A DNA stretch of 38,015 bases from Chrysochromulina tobinii. Its lineage: Eukaryota; Haptophyta; Prymnesiales; Chrysochromulinaceae. Below the pieces are notes generated by a model. It did no database searches and had not been told where the DNA came from. It saw only the letters and a program-made list of their open reading frames with translations. Positions 29,801 through 37,659 of this stretch are shown here, piece after piece. The DNA lies in assembly GCA_001275005.1 (NCBI GenBank), contig JWZX01003105.1:1-38015 (forward strand), given 5' to 3'. The translations under genes were made by a program, and so were the position numbers. Positions within the stretch are counted from its first letter, which is position 1, and each line of letters starts with the position of its first letter.

Positions 29801-30075
29801 TTAGAGGGCGAGTCAGCGATGAAGGTGGCGACACGGCCGACGCGGAAGTTGGGCGGGAGCTGGATCTTTACGTCATCCTGTAGGTCCTCCTGCAGCACCT
29901 CGGTCGGTACCGCCTGTACCTCATCCTCCTCATTCTCGGCAGGCTGCGTTTGTGAGTACTCATCCACGATGCCCCGCACGCGCTCGAGCTCGGAGTCGTA
30001 CTGCCGCAGCGGCTCGCGGTCCATGTCCCCGGACACCGGATCGTCGGACAGCGGGTTCATGGTCGTCTCCTGCAT
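23849..30075 (-). CDS. RND/Patched-Dispatched-type transporter with inserted five-repeat polytopic module, two exons
   Basis: 2,040 aa: exon 1 is 30075..28055 and exon 2 is 27950..23849. The intron 27951..28054 has donor GTACGC and acceptor CACTCACAG, and the joined codon is Arg 674. First RND half: TM near 93-116, a large non-cytosolic loop (117-375), then a five-helix sterol-sensing-like block with the GxxxD motif in VVVGVSADNIFVLHE, and a further TM near 610. Residues about 690-1510 hold some 20 TMs in five similar four-helix units. A second loop follows, with Cys and N-glycosylation-type sites. The second RND helix block has VVGMSVDYIIHLAHAY (about 24360-24410), also GxxxD, and an Arg/Pro/Gly-rich tail ending DDELL. 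RND proteins of this class use a proton or sodium gradient to move lipids or sterols; substrate here is unknown. The ATG at 30060 is an alternative start. Confidence 0.8.
25442..27890 (-). repeat. Five protein-level repeats of a four-TM unit (inside the RND protein)
   Basis: Approximate unit starts are 27885, 27400, 26866, 26344 and 25882. The first helix of each unit has a (W/Y)(L)xD-like core: VLCVYDAVLLGG; IVWLYDAAMLSLAAQAAFFGEP; ALWLLDGALSAVGARVILFGEP; LLSADAIWLLNAADLQMSGE; ILLFGVLSAATPL. Units 2 and 3 share FGEP, a NL(V/L)-helix and a VPTEFSER / HPTEASKR loop. Unit spacing is about 155-180 residues. Divergence is high, so the repetition is ancient and seen only in protein. Confidence 0.7.
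26921..26959 (-). other. EF-hand-like acidic loop in the RND insert
   Basis: DGNDGDHHLTLDE lies between repeat units 2 and 3. It resembles a calcium-binding EF loop (acidic positions, then LT and Glu) but register and flanking helices are not canonical. Metal binding is possible, not shown. Confidence 0.35.
27951..28054 (-). repeat. Intron made of a 10-bp tandem repeat
   Basis: The 104-nt intron of the RND gene contains eight 10-bp units at 27968..28047 on the plus strand: AGAGGTCATC, AGAGGCCGTC, AGAGGTCATC, CGAGGACGTC, AGAGGTCATC, CGAGGTCATC, AGAGGTCATC, CGAGGTTATC. Only about 24 nt remain for splice signals. The septamer GGTACGC occurs at both splice junctions. Confidence 0.85.
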
Positions 30076-30292
30076 TTCGGCGCTCTACCTCAAAAGCCGC
30101 GCGGCGCCCACACACCCACGCGAGAGAGAGGTCGCGACGAATTTCGACCCGCGAAACAGCGTTACGTTGGAATCTCCCCACAAGGCGATGCCGCCTGTGT
30201 TGAAAACATGGTCGAAGAGCCGGATGCCAGAGTCTGCTCAGAGTCTGCGCGTCTCTACTACGGTGTATTAGTGACGCGGAAATCAAACATTA

Positions 30293-30300
30293 TATTTATA
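30293..30300 (-). promoter_or_regulatory. TATA-like box upstream of the RND gene
   Basis: The minus strand reads TATAAATA (extended TATAAATATAA), an AT island in GC-rich DNA, about 218 nt before the RND ATG at 30075. It is a good TATA match in the right direction; the start site is unknown. Confidence 0.4.
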
Positions 30301-30389
30301 CCTCATTCTCCCCGGCCGAAATCGTAATCGTTCGAGTCGCGGGGTTTAAAGCCAGCCGTCGACAGCGTAGTGCCAGACGCTCCTCCGTC

Positions 30390-31240
30390 TTACGCCAAGA
30401 AGCCAAGGTCGTGCCCATTCTTCTTTGCCAACTTGATCAGATTCGTGCGCAGCGTCCTGTTTGGGTGCGAATCGAGTCACCACACATCCAGTCAGGCGAT
30501 TGAAGCAGAACGGTGGACTGACACGGCGAGGGGTGGTCTGAAGGTCTGTGCGGGTTCCTGCGATGATGTGCGCACCGCGGCGTCTCCTTGACGAACTCCT
30601 CAAAGTCGATCACCTCGTCGCCGCTTGTGTCCGCCCGCTCAAGGATGCCCGACACCTGCTTCTCCTCGAGAAAATCAAAGCCTAGCGCCTTCAGCGCAGC
30701 ACGGAGCTCCTCCTTGTCGACGCCGCCGCTGCCGTCCTTGTCGGCGGCCTCGAACATTTTGCGGATGACCAGCTGGCCAAAGGGCGACTCGCTCGTGTCC
30801 ACGAAGGCCGAGATCACCTTCGAGTGCTGCGCGATCACCTCGCCACGCAGCTTGTTGAGCTCCTCCTCGCCCATCAGCGCCTTGGCACCTTTGACGATGG
30901 GTGCGAAGATGCCGTTGGCGGCGGGCTTCCGCTTCTTCTCAGCGGCGGGCTTCTTCTCAACGGCCGCAGGCTCAACGGCTGGTGCAGCAGGCGCCGGTCC
31001 CCATGAGGACGAATCGGATGGCGAGCCGGCAACTGCAACTGCTGCCGCCGCAGCATCCGCCGTCGAAATGGCAGGCGGGCCCGGGGCCAGCTCAGGCACT
31101 GAGCTCCACGCGAAGCCTTCGGGCGCCGGGAAGGTGCTCATCCTGACGTGAATCACTGGGTTCATGCTGGCGTGAACTGCTGAGCGCGATGGCGCCAGCA
31201 TGGGCGCCCATGCTGTCGAAAGGAGAAAAATGCCGAGCAT
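30390..31240 (-). CDS. Plastid-type two-EF-hand calcium-binding protein, two exons
   Basis: 243 aa: exon 1 is 31240..30576 and exon 2 is 30456..30390. The 119-nt intron has donor GTGCGC and acceptor CCCAAACAG, and the split codon is Arg. The 22-residue end, RTLRTNLIKLAKKNGHDLGF then LA, restores the ending I know for this algal/plant EF-hand family. Start at 31240: MLGIFLLSTAWAPMLAPSRS resembles a signal peptide followed by a basic, Ser/Ala-rich transit-like segment. Then come an Ala/Pro-rich linker, a helical domain with LMGEEELNKLRGEVIAQHSK and VISAF, and paired EF-hands with loops DKDGSGGVDKEE and DTSGDEVIDFEE. A calcium sensor, probably plastid-located, is inferred. A longer reading to 31513 would hide the signal peptide and is unlikely. 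It is divergent from the methyltransferase at 31505. Confidence 0.8.
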
Positions 31241-31504
31241 CACGAAGTGTGGCACCGCGCTATAAGAAGAGAACGAGATTTCGTGCAAGATTCCCCATTT
31301 CTCTTGGAAAAGAGAAGAATAATCTCCTTCGACAGTTGCCAAATCCGAATTTATCTGGTGAACGTGTGTGTCCCGATGCCCCGTTCGAATCTTATTGAAC
31401 TTTTGTGAATTCCGCATTCGCGCAGAGGGTCCTGCACAGGCACATTCTCCTCGGATATCGGCCTGGCCAAATAGCTGGCCCTGTGGACCGCGCACAGAGT
31501 TAAT
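31241..31504. promoter_or_regulatory. Divergent promoter region, EF-hand protein and methyltransferase
   Basis: 264 bp separate the two start codons. The region is AT-richer than its surroundings, with CTATAAGAAGAGAA near 31260 and runs of GAAAAGAGAAGAATAATC near 31305-31325. It must hold both promoters; which words matter cannot be told. Confidence 0.45.
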
Positions 31505-32665
31505 ATGCTCCACATTTTAACTGTCGCGCTGAGCGCTTGGTCCAGTAGTTGCGGTTTCGGCTTTGTGGCTTCGCGTTGGCCAAGCCAAGCAGATCAATAC
31601 CCAGCCGCTACACGAAGGGCCGCTTCTCCGATGATGTACACCTGCCGACTTTGCAAGGCCTCGTACACCGCAGAAACGAATGGGCCGACTGCATGCAGGC
31701 ACCACCCTGGGACGCTTCGCGGCGAGAGCGCGCGCAAGGGCGATTGGGAAGGAACGTCAGGAGCCGAACAGGGCCAAAGTGGCGCGCTCGTCTATACGTG
31801 GACTTGCTGTGGCGCTCCCGCAGAAGCCCCTGGCTGCGTGATCGGATTCCACCAATCATATGATGACGTGTCGCCGCCGCCGCCTCCCGCCCGGGCCTCC
31901 TCCCCCCGCGCCTGTGCAAGCGCCGCGATCACCTCGACGCGCGAGTCGCTGTTGGCAATCGCCCGGGAGAATGACGAGACGTTGCCGCAATCGTACTTCG
32001 CAGAGCTTGACTACGACGCGGGCGGCGTGCCTTGGGACCTTCGAGGACGGCCACAGCCTCCGGTACGCAACGCCTACAATGATGGTGCATTCGGTGCGCC
32101 GGGCACCGCCATTCTCGACTGCGGCTGCGGTGCGGGTGGCAATGCGAACTGGCTCGCCGCACGTGGATACGAAATCACCGCGTTCGACTTGAGCCCTAGT
32201 GCTGTATCCACAGCGCTCGCACGCGCAAGCGAGCCCGAGGTCGCACACGCTATCTCAGAGGCACGCGGCTCGGTCGAGTTCGTCCAGGCGTCTGCCGTCG
32301 ACCTCGCGGCTGCGCAGCGCGTGCAGGCACGTGCGCGCGATCTCGGCGGCTTCGAGATCGCCCTCGATTCGGCGATGCTGCATTGCTTGGATGACGAATC
32401 TCAGAACGCCTTCGTCGAGGGCGTGCGCCCTCTCATGCGAGCCGGCGGTCGCCTCTTCATTGGCTGCTTCTCCGATGCCAACCCTGATCCGTGGTCGAAC
32501 CCGCGGCGCATCTCAGAGAACCGGATGCGTGAGTTGCTCTCCCCAGAGCGAGGCTGGCAGATCCGCAGCCTCGACGAGGCGTGGTATGAGCGCCCAGCCG
32601 AGCGATCCGCCTCGGGTGGCGGTGCATGGACCATGGCCTGGTGGTGCGTCGCTGAGGCTGTGTAG
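31505..32665 (+). CDS. SAM-dependent methyltransferase with N-terminal Cys/His (CHORD-like) module
   Basis: 386 aa, ATG at 31505. N-terminal hydrophobic leader (MLHILTVALSAWSSSCGFGF) with a basic tail (RRAASPMM), suggesting ER or complex-plastid targeting. Residues about 45-118 form a Cys/His module: YTCRLCKASY, ACRHHPGT, then YTWTCCGAPAEAPGCVIGFH, similar in spacing to CHORD-type zinc-binding domains. The C-terminal part is a class I methyltransferase: a substrate-entry segment VPWDLRGRPQPPVRN, motif I ILDCGCGAGGNANWLAARG, an acidic ITAFDLSPSAV, and ALDSAMLHCLDDE followed by AGGRLFIGCFSD. It resembles TehB/thiopurine-type small-molecule methyltransferases; substrate unknown. Zinc module plus methyltransferase in one chain is uncommon. 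Confidence 0.75.
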   Translation: MLHILTVALSAWSSSCGFGFVASRWPSQADQYPAATRRAASPMMYTCRLCKASYTAETNGPTACRHHPGTLRGESARKGDWEGTSGAEQGQSGALVYTWTCCGAPAEAPGCVIGFHQSYDDVSPPPPPARASSPRACASAAITSTRESLLAIARENDETLPQSYFAELDYDAGGVPWDLRGRPQPPVRNAYNDGAFGAPGTAILDCGCGAGGNANWLAARGYEITAFDLSPSAVSTALARASEPEVAHAISEARGSVEFVQASAVDLAAAQRVQARARDLGGFEIALDSAMLHCLDDESQNAFVEGVRPLMRAGGRLFIGCFSDANPDPWSNPRRISENRMRELLSPERGWQIRSLDEAWYERPAERSASGGGAWTMAWWCVAEAV

Positions 32666-32840
32666 GCATGGTCGTGGAAAAAGCCGTGGGGAGAACGGCT
32701 ACTCTTGGGTCTCTTTGGAGTGTGAATGACTGCACGTCGACGCGGGTTAACACCCTGGTACCGGTACAACGGACTTCTTGCGCGAGGAGTGTCGTGTCTG
32801 GGGCGTAGGGCTTTTACAAGTACTGTACTGTACTGTATTT

Positions 32841-32866
32841 GTCAAGTCAACTTGTCTTGACTTGAC
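32841..32866. repeat. Perfect 10-bp inverted repeat
   Basis: GTCAAGTCAA-CTTGTC-TTGACTTGAC forms a perfect 10-bp stem with a 6-nt loop, just after a GTACT/GTACTGTACTGTA repeat (32818-32838). It lies between the methyltransferase stop and the FOXRED1-like gene. It could be a 3'-end hairpin or a cruciform; function unknown. Confidence 0.6.
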
Positions 32867-32982
32867 TGCCTGTCCGGTGTTCATTGTCTTCTTTCATACC
32901 GGTAAAAAGACACCGGGGGGAGCCGGGACACACACGGGACATTCATACCGGTAGCAAGCCCGCGTGCGCAAGTCCACAGGAC

Positions 32983-34480
32983 ATGCTCTTGCATGCGGCC
33001 AGGTCCAGCTCGAGTCGATGGCTGCGACGCAGCCGATGCCTTTCAACGCATACTCCGTGCGACACGCTCATCATCGGCGGTGGTGTCATGGGCTCATCCT
33101 TGGCCTACCACCTCGCCGCAGCGCGGGGAACCGGTGAGGGCATCGTGGTGATCGAGAGAGACAGTAGCTACAAGGTCGCGAGTGCGATGCTGTCGGCTGG
33201 CGGCATCCGCCAGCAATTCAGCCTGCGCGAGAACGTTCAGATGAGCATGTATGGCATCGACTTCCTCAAGCGATCCGCCGCGCTGCTCGCCGTCGACGAT
33301 GACGCGGAGCCGGTCGACGTGCAGTTCCAGGAGCGTGGGTATCTCTTCCTGGCCTCTGCGGCGGGTCACGAGACGCTGCGCCGCAACTACGCGACGCAGG
33401 TGGGCGCGGGCGCGCACTGGATCGAGCTCCTCGATCCCGACGAGCTCCGCGCGCGCTTCCCGTGGCTTCGGCTGGACGGCGTGGTCGCTGGCAGCCTTGG
33501 AACTGCCAACGAGGGCTGGTTCGATCCATGGGGACTGTTACGCGGCATGCGGCGCAAGGCGACGGCGCTCGGAGTGACGTACGTCGAGGGCAGGCCAGTG
33601 GGCGCCACGGTCGATGCGGCCACCAAGCGCGTGCTATCTGTCGACGTGGCGTCGACTTCGCGTTCGAGCGGCGGCGACGGCGGCGGCGTCCTTCAGTTTC
33701 GGCCGGCTCGTGCGGTCGCGAACGCCGCCGGCCGCGCACGCCGCCGCGGTGCTGTCGACGCTGGCGGGCGCGCACCGGGCGCTCGATATCCCGGTGCGCC
33801 CGCGTAAGCGCTGCATCTTCCATCTGCGCTGCCCGCCGCCGCCCGATCAAGCGCCATGGCGAGCGCCCGGTACGACGCCCAACCAAGCGCCATGGCGAGC
33901 GCCCGGTACGACGCCTATGTGGCACGCGCCCTTGACTGTCGACCCCAGCGGCGTCTACTTTCGGCCTGAGGGCGCGAGTAGCACGGAGACGTACCTGTGT
34001 GGCGTCTCGCCCGACGCGCCGTACGACGAGGACGTGTGGGACGCCGACGGGCTCGCGGTCAGCGAGTCGGACCACACGCGTCTCTTCGAGGAGACCATTT
34101 GGCCCGTCCTGTACAACCGTGCGGAAGCCTTTGGCGAGATGAAGGTGCTCGGATCCTCCGAGGACGCGGTGCTGATGACTTCCAATGGCTTCCCTCTGAT
34201 GACGTCTGATTGCCTCCCTCATCAGGTGCTCGGGTCCTGGGCGGGCTGGTACGAGTACAACACTTTCGACCAGAACGCGATCATCGGCTGGCACCCCGAC
34301 CTGCCCAACGTGGTGCATCTGAATGGCTTCAGCGGCCACGGGCTGCAGCACGCACCCGCGGCCGGTAGAGCCGTCGCCGAGCTAGTCGAGCACGGCGCCT
34401 TCCGCACGCTCGACCTCTCACTGTTCAGCTTCGATCGGGTGATGGAAGGCAGGCCGGTGCTCGAGACGGGGATCGTTTAA
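32983..34480 (+). CDS. FOXRED1: FOXRED1-like FAD-dependent oxidoreductase with frameshift and probable unannotated intron
   Basis: Mitochondrial DAO-fold flavoprotein family needed for complex I assembly. Start at ATG 32983: the N-terminus LLHAARSSSSRWLRRSRCLS is Arg/Ser-rich, like a mitochondrial presequence. The FAD Rossmann motif is IIGGGVMGSSLAYHLA; then ASAMLSAGGIRQQFSLREN and NEGWFDPWGLL. Near 33735 the frame shifts by one base: the upstream frame reads RAVANAAG, and the family continues in the other frame with HAAAVLSTLAG and PVRPRKRCIF. The rest is in that frame: VDPSGVYFRPEG, WAGWYEYNTFDQNAIIGWHP, NGFSGHGLQHAPAAGRAVAE. An 81-nt segment (34144..34224) interrupts conserved sequence in frame and looks like an intron; a 36-bp duplication lies at 33848-33919. 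Either a recent pseudogene or, more likely, an assembly indel in a GC-rich run. Confidence 0.8.
33848..33919 (+). repeat. 36-bp tandem duplication in the FOXRED1-like gene
   Basis: CAAGCGCCATGGCGAGCGCC begins at 33848 and again at 33884, each followed by CGGTACGACGCC. Two in-frame copies encode QAPWRAPGTTPN. The family has no such insert here, so it is lineage-specific. Confidence 0.8.
34144..34224 (+). other. Probable 81-nt in-frame intron
   Basis: The segment starts GTGCTCGGATCC and ends CCTCATCAG, and the next exon again begins GTGCTCGGGTCC. Removing it joins GEMK directly to VLGSWAGWYEYNTFDQN, matching the family. Its length is 27 codons without a stop, so it is easily mistaken for coding sequence. 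Confidence 0.65.
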
Positions 34481-34566
34481 ATGGAAGTTACAAGTACTGG
34501 GTCGACGGTATTTTTGAACCAGTTTCACACCCTCATCAAGAGTTGCGACGAACTCTCAGCCCCGCC

Positions 34567-36161
34567 ATGAGGGGCTCCGACCACGTTGGGTGCGCGCTCC
34601 AAACTCTCCGGAACCGTCGCGACGTGGTGGTTCGCCATCCGCGAGGCACACTCACTCACCCACCCTCCTGCCCTGTGATCGCTGAACGCTGTGCAGGAAC
34701 AGCGGATGGGGCCAGCAGCAGCAGCTGCAGCAGCAGATGTTACCAGGCATGGGTGGCTTTTCGGGTGACCAGCCGCTCTTTCCCGGGCAGCAGCAGCAGC
34801 CGCAGCGGCACCAGGTGAAGAGTAACCACGTGCGCTCCGGCCAGCAGCAACTCTACGGATCTGAGTCGGCTTCGGGCGGTGGCGGTGGCGGTTTCCGTGG
34901 TGGCGGCGGCATGGGCGACGGCGGCATGGGCGACGGCGGCATGGGCGACGGCGGCATGGGCGGCTGTTCAATCAGCAGCGTCGCGACGACCGAGCGCGGC
35001 TTCAACATGAGCGCCCCCGCCTTCACCCCAGTCGGTGTCGCTGGCGGCGGCGGCAGCGGCGGCGGCGGCGTCGGTGGCGTCGGCCTGCCGCCCCTCGGCT
35101 CGCACTACGTGCCCACGCAGCACCACGAGGCAGCAAGGCACAGCACCGGCGTCGCTGCGCCGCCCGCATTTTCTTCGACTGAGGCGGTGCCTCTGGCGGG
35201 GCTGCTAGAGGTCTTGGCACAGATGAAGGACGAGGTTCGCCATGCAATGGGCCGCTGCATGCAGACGCCCTCAGCCGGCGATGAACTCGGAGCAGGCAGC
35301 GCCCAGGCAGGCCGCCGCGAGAGCGAGGAGGCAGAGGAGGCAGGCCGCCCCACCCCCGCCGAGCTCCAGCTCACGGAGGAGAACCAGGAGCTGCGCCTGC
35401 AGCTGCGGCGCACGGAGGCAGAACTGGCCGGCGCCCGCCACGAGGTGGCCAGTCTTACTGAGCAGCTGATGCGCTCCATTCTCACTCTGAAGGCGCAGAC
35501 TGATAAGCGGCGCGCCACGCCCTCGCTGACAGAGTTGGTCACGTCAGTCGCATCCTCGGCCGCCAGTAGGGCCATGCTCGAGGCCGGCGAAGCCCTGCGG
35601 TTTATGGATGCCGGTACGCCAGGTATGGTGGGCATGCCAAAGCCGCCGCCGCCGCCCGTTGCGGATGCGATGGAAGACACCGGCTCCGGAAGGGACGGTG
35701 CGAGCGTGAGCAGCGCGGCGTTGCCTCGTGGGGCTCCTCTTCGAGATGTACTGCGTGCGGAGCTCGCCAAGCGCGAGGCGGAGATCGAGGCCGCGCGGAA
35801 GCAACTTGGTCAGGCCGCTTCGATGAGCAGTGCGCTTCGTCTCGAGTTGAACAGGAAGGACGTTCAGATTCGTGAGCAGCAAATTCAGATGCAGCAGCAG
35901 GCCGCCGTTATCGCACACCTACGCGCCGAACTGAGCGTGCCTTCAACGGCCGTCAACGGCCAGAACAGCGGCGTGCTCGGGCAGCAAGGGGGCCTCAGCA
36001 CGCCACGTGTGCACTCGCAAGACGCGTCGCCGAGAACGCCGCGCACCGGGCAGCCATTGTCGACGCCGTCGCGGCCGCCGTCGCGGCCGCCGCACGGGGC
36101 GTCGCTCGAGCCCGACATCCTCGGCGGCCTCGCCCTTCCTATAGGCTACATTGCCGAATAG
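34567..36161 (+). CDS. Gln/Gly-rich coiled-coil protein, short first exon
   Basis: Proposed exons are 34567..34589 (23 nt) and 34697..36161; the 107-nt intron has donor GTGCGC and acceptor GCTGTGCAG, phases agree, 495 aa. The N-terminus then reads MRGSDHVGNSGWGQQQQLQQ and runs into a frame that is also open from ATG 34737 (474 aa). The layout: Gln/Pro-rich segment; Gly-rich stretch with four GGMGD-type repeats (34909-34962); Pro/Ser linker; a coiled coil (about 215-270, LTEENQELRLQLRRTEAELA); a second coiled coil (about 365-420, RAELAKREAEIEAARKQLGQ); and a Ser/Pro/Arg-rich tail (SPRTPRTGQP, PSRPPSRPP). Low-complexity plus coiled coils suggests a scaffold or condensate-forming protein. No family recognised; the first exon is a prediction. 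Confidence 0.6.
34909..34965 (+). repeat. 15-bp coding repeat (GGMGD)
   Basis: The 15-nt unit GGCGGCATGGGCGAC is repeated three times, with a fourth partial copy, and encodes Gly-Gly-Met-Gly-Asp. Copies are identical, so it is a young minisatellite. Confidence 0.85.
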
Positions 36162-36708
36162 ACTCGAGTAGAAATCCGTAACATGTTTGAAGCGACTTGA
36201 AAGGTCGCGTACATTAGAGCACATGGATAGTCGCTCGAGGCCCTGGTCCGCAGCCATCTTACTGTGTGTGTGGAGAGACTGTAGTGCTGGTTGTGCACCG
36301 CCTCAAACCGATCTGTCTTTAACGGAAGCAAGCAAGCATCTGTCTCAACTCTAATTAAGTCGAGACAACACAAGTACCTAAACAAGCGCAAGTTCGAATA
36401 CCCCTGTAGCCAGCGGAGTAGGAAAGGGTTGCTTGCTTGCTTGCTTTAACGGAAAATGAGTCGCTATTCATTTTCTTGGAGGAAACCTTGAGTGTGCTGT
36501 TGTAATGGCTAATGCATGCGCGAAACGAAACGACATCGACGCAAAACGCGTTTCGTCAGCCCAAGTCCCCGACAGAACCGAACGACGCGAAGGACCGCCA
36601 CAGACTACTCGGTCGAGAAATACGTGTCCTTCCGGTGCAGCTCCTGCACTCTCCTCTTCGCGCGCTGCCATTTGACCCTCAATCGCGTCCCAATCGCCAC
36701 CAGACAAT
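36162..36708. other. Intergenic, about 550 bp, with GCTT repeats
   Basis: This holds the 3' region of the coiled-coil gene and the upstream region of the zinc-ribbon gene. AAGCAAGCAAGCA at 36326-36338 and TTGCTTGCTTGCTTGC at about 36429-36444 are inverted copies that could pair across a loop of about 90 nt. No gene recognised; an upstream exon of the next gene cannot be excluded. Confidence 0.4.
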
Positions 36709-37659
36709 ATGATGGGCATCGCGGTGTTCGGTGGGCCGTCCAAGACGCCGCTCGATACCCGCCCGTTTCTAGGACCTGCGGGCGGCAGCACGGTCATCAT
36801 GAGAGGGCCACGGGTCCTTGTGACCAACCAGACGCCGTGGAATGACGTGCGCAACTCGCACGAAGCACGATCTGCGCAGGCGATGGCATCGTCCGCATCC
36901 GAACGAGTTCTACTACATGCGGTCGAGCAGCGGGGCGAGCGGTTGCACCGTGCCGCCTCCGCGGGGTGCTTCCGGCGTGCCGATGGGCATGTGCGCAAGC
37001 AGTGCCCCACGTGTGGGCACGCATGGCTCGACAAGCACCGCAAAAACGAGTGCCCCAAGTGTCTCAAGCCCTTGAGGGAGTGCGATCCGCGCAACCCAAG
37101 TCGCCCTAGCCCCAACCTGCTCAAGCGGCCAGCCCTACGGCCGCCCACGGCGGGTAGCATGTCGCGGCTCGGTCTCCTGCAAGGCACCACAAACATGACA
37201 GCAAACCCGTCGATGAGTTCGTTCCGCCTGCTGGCACCTCCCTCGCCTGTGCGACCCGCGCCACAGCTGACCTTCCAGGCGCATTTTCTGCCTCCGGATC
37301 TGCCTCCTCCAGCTCCCGCCAGCAGCGCGACATCGACTCGGCAGCGGCAGCGCGTCGAGATCTCGCCCAGAAGCGGCAAGCAACGGCTCGTCACCGATCA
37401 CGCTGCGTTTGGAGAAGATGCAGATGAATTCCAGGCCTTCGTGAGAAGGCGGGAGGATGCAGAATTTCAAGCTTTCGTCCAATCGTGCGCAGTCCTAGCG
37501 GCGCAGACACAGGCGGCCGCGGTGGGCCGGCTGGATGCCGAGCGAGCCGAGCTGACTGCCAAGCTGAATGCTGAGGCGGTGGCCAAGCTGACAGCCGACA
37601 AAGCTGAGTGGCTCAGAAACGATGTACGCCTCTGGGCAGCCGGCGGCCGCGCTGAGTGA
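36709..37659 (+). CDS. Zinc-ribbon (CxxC-CxxC) protein of unknown function
   Basis: 316 aa from ATG 36709 (a second ATG follows directly). Residues about 97-125 hold a four-Cys ribbon: [20 protein letters not shown] then KCLKPLREC. After it come a Pro-rich, low-complexity region (about 130-215) and a charged helical C-terminus with the near repeats [12 protein letters not shown] and [12 protein letters not shown] followed by an Ala/Glu/Lys coiled coil ([20 protein letters not shown]). Zinc binding is likely; role unknown (nucleic acid or protein binding are both possible). The opposing open frame over the same DNA is Arg/Ser-rich and not credible. Confidence 0.6.
   Translation: MMGIAVFGGPSKTPLDTRPFLGPAGGSTVIMRGPRVLVTNQTPWNDVRNSHEARSAQAMASSASERVLLHAVEQRGERLHRAASAGCFRRADGHVRKQCPTCGHAWLDKHRKNECPKCLKPLRECDPRNPSRPSPNLLKRPALRPPTAGSMSRLGLLQGTTNMTANPSMSSFRLLAPPSPVRPAPQLTFQAHFLPPDLPPPAPASSATSTRQRQRVEISPRSGKQRLVTDHAAFGEDADEFQAFVRRREDAEFQAFVQSCAVLAAQTQAAAVGRLDAERAELTAKLNAEAVAKLTADKAEWLRNDVRLWAAGGRAE

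Noticed and set aside
31380-31400. GTTCGAATC, like a tRNA T-loop / B box
   Set aside because: No matching acceptor stem, anticodon arm or A box could be drawn around it.
31241-31513. N-terminal extension of the EF-hand protein to 31513
   Set aside because: It would bury the signal-peptide-like start at 31240, has no recognisable sequence and overlaps the methyltransferase start.
36385-36410. AGTTCGAATACCC, a second B-box-like word
   Set aside because: No cloverleaf can be folded from the flanking sequence.
36468-37394. Long minus-strand open frame over the zinc-ribbon gene
   Set aside because: Arg/Ser/Cys-rich without domains; the plus strand encodes a clear CxxC-CxxC ribbon.
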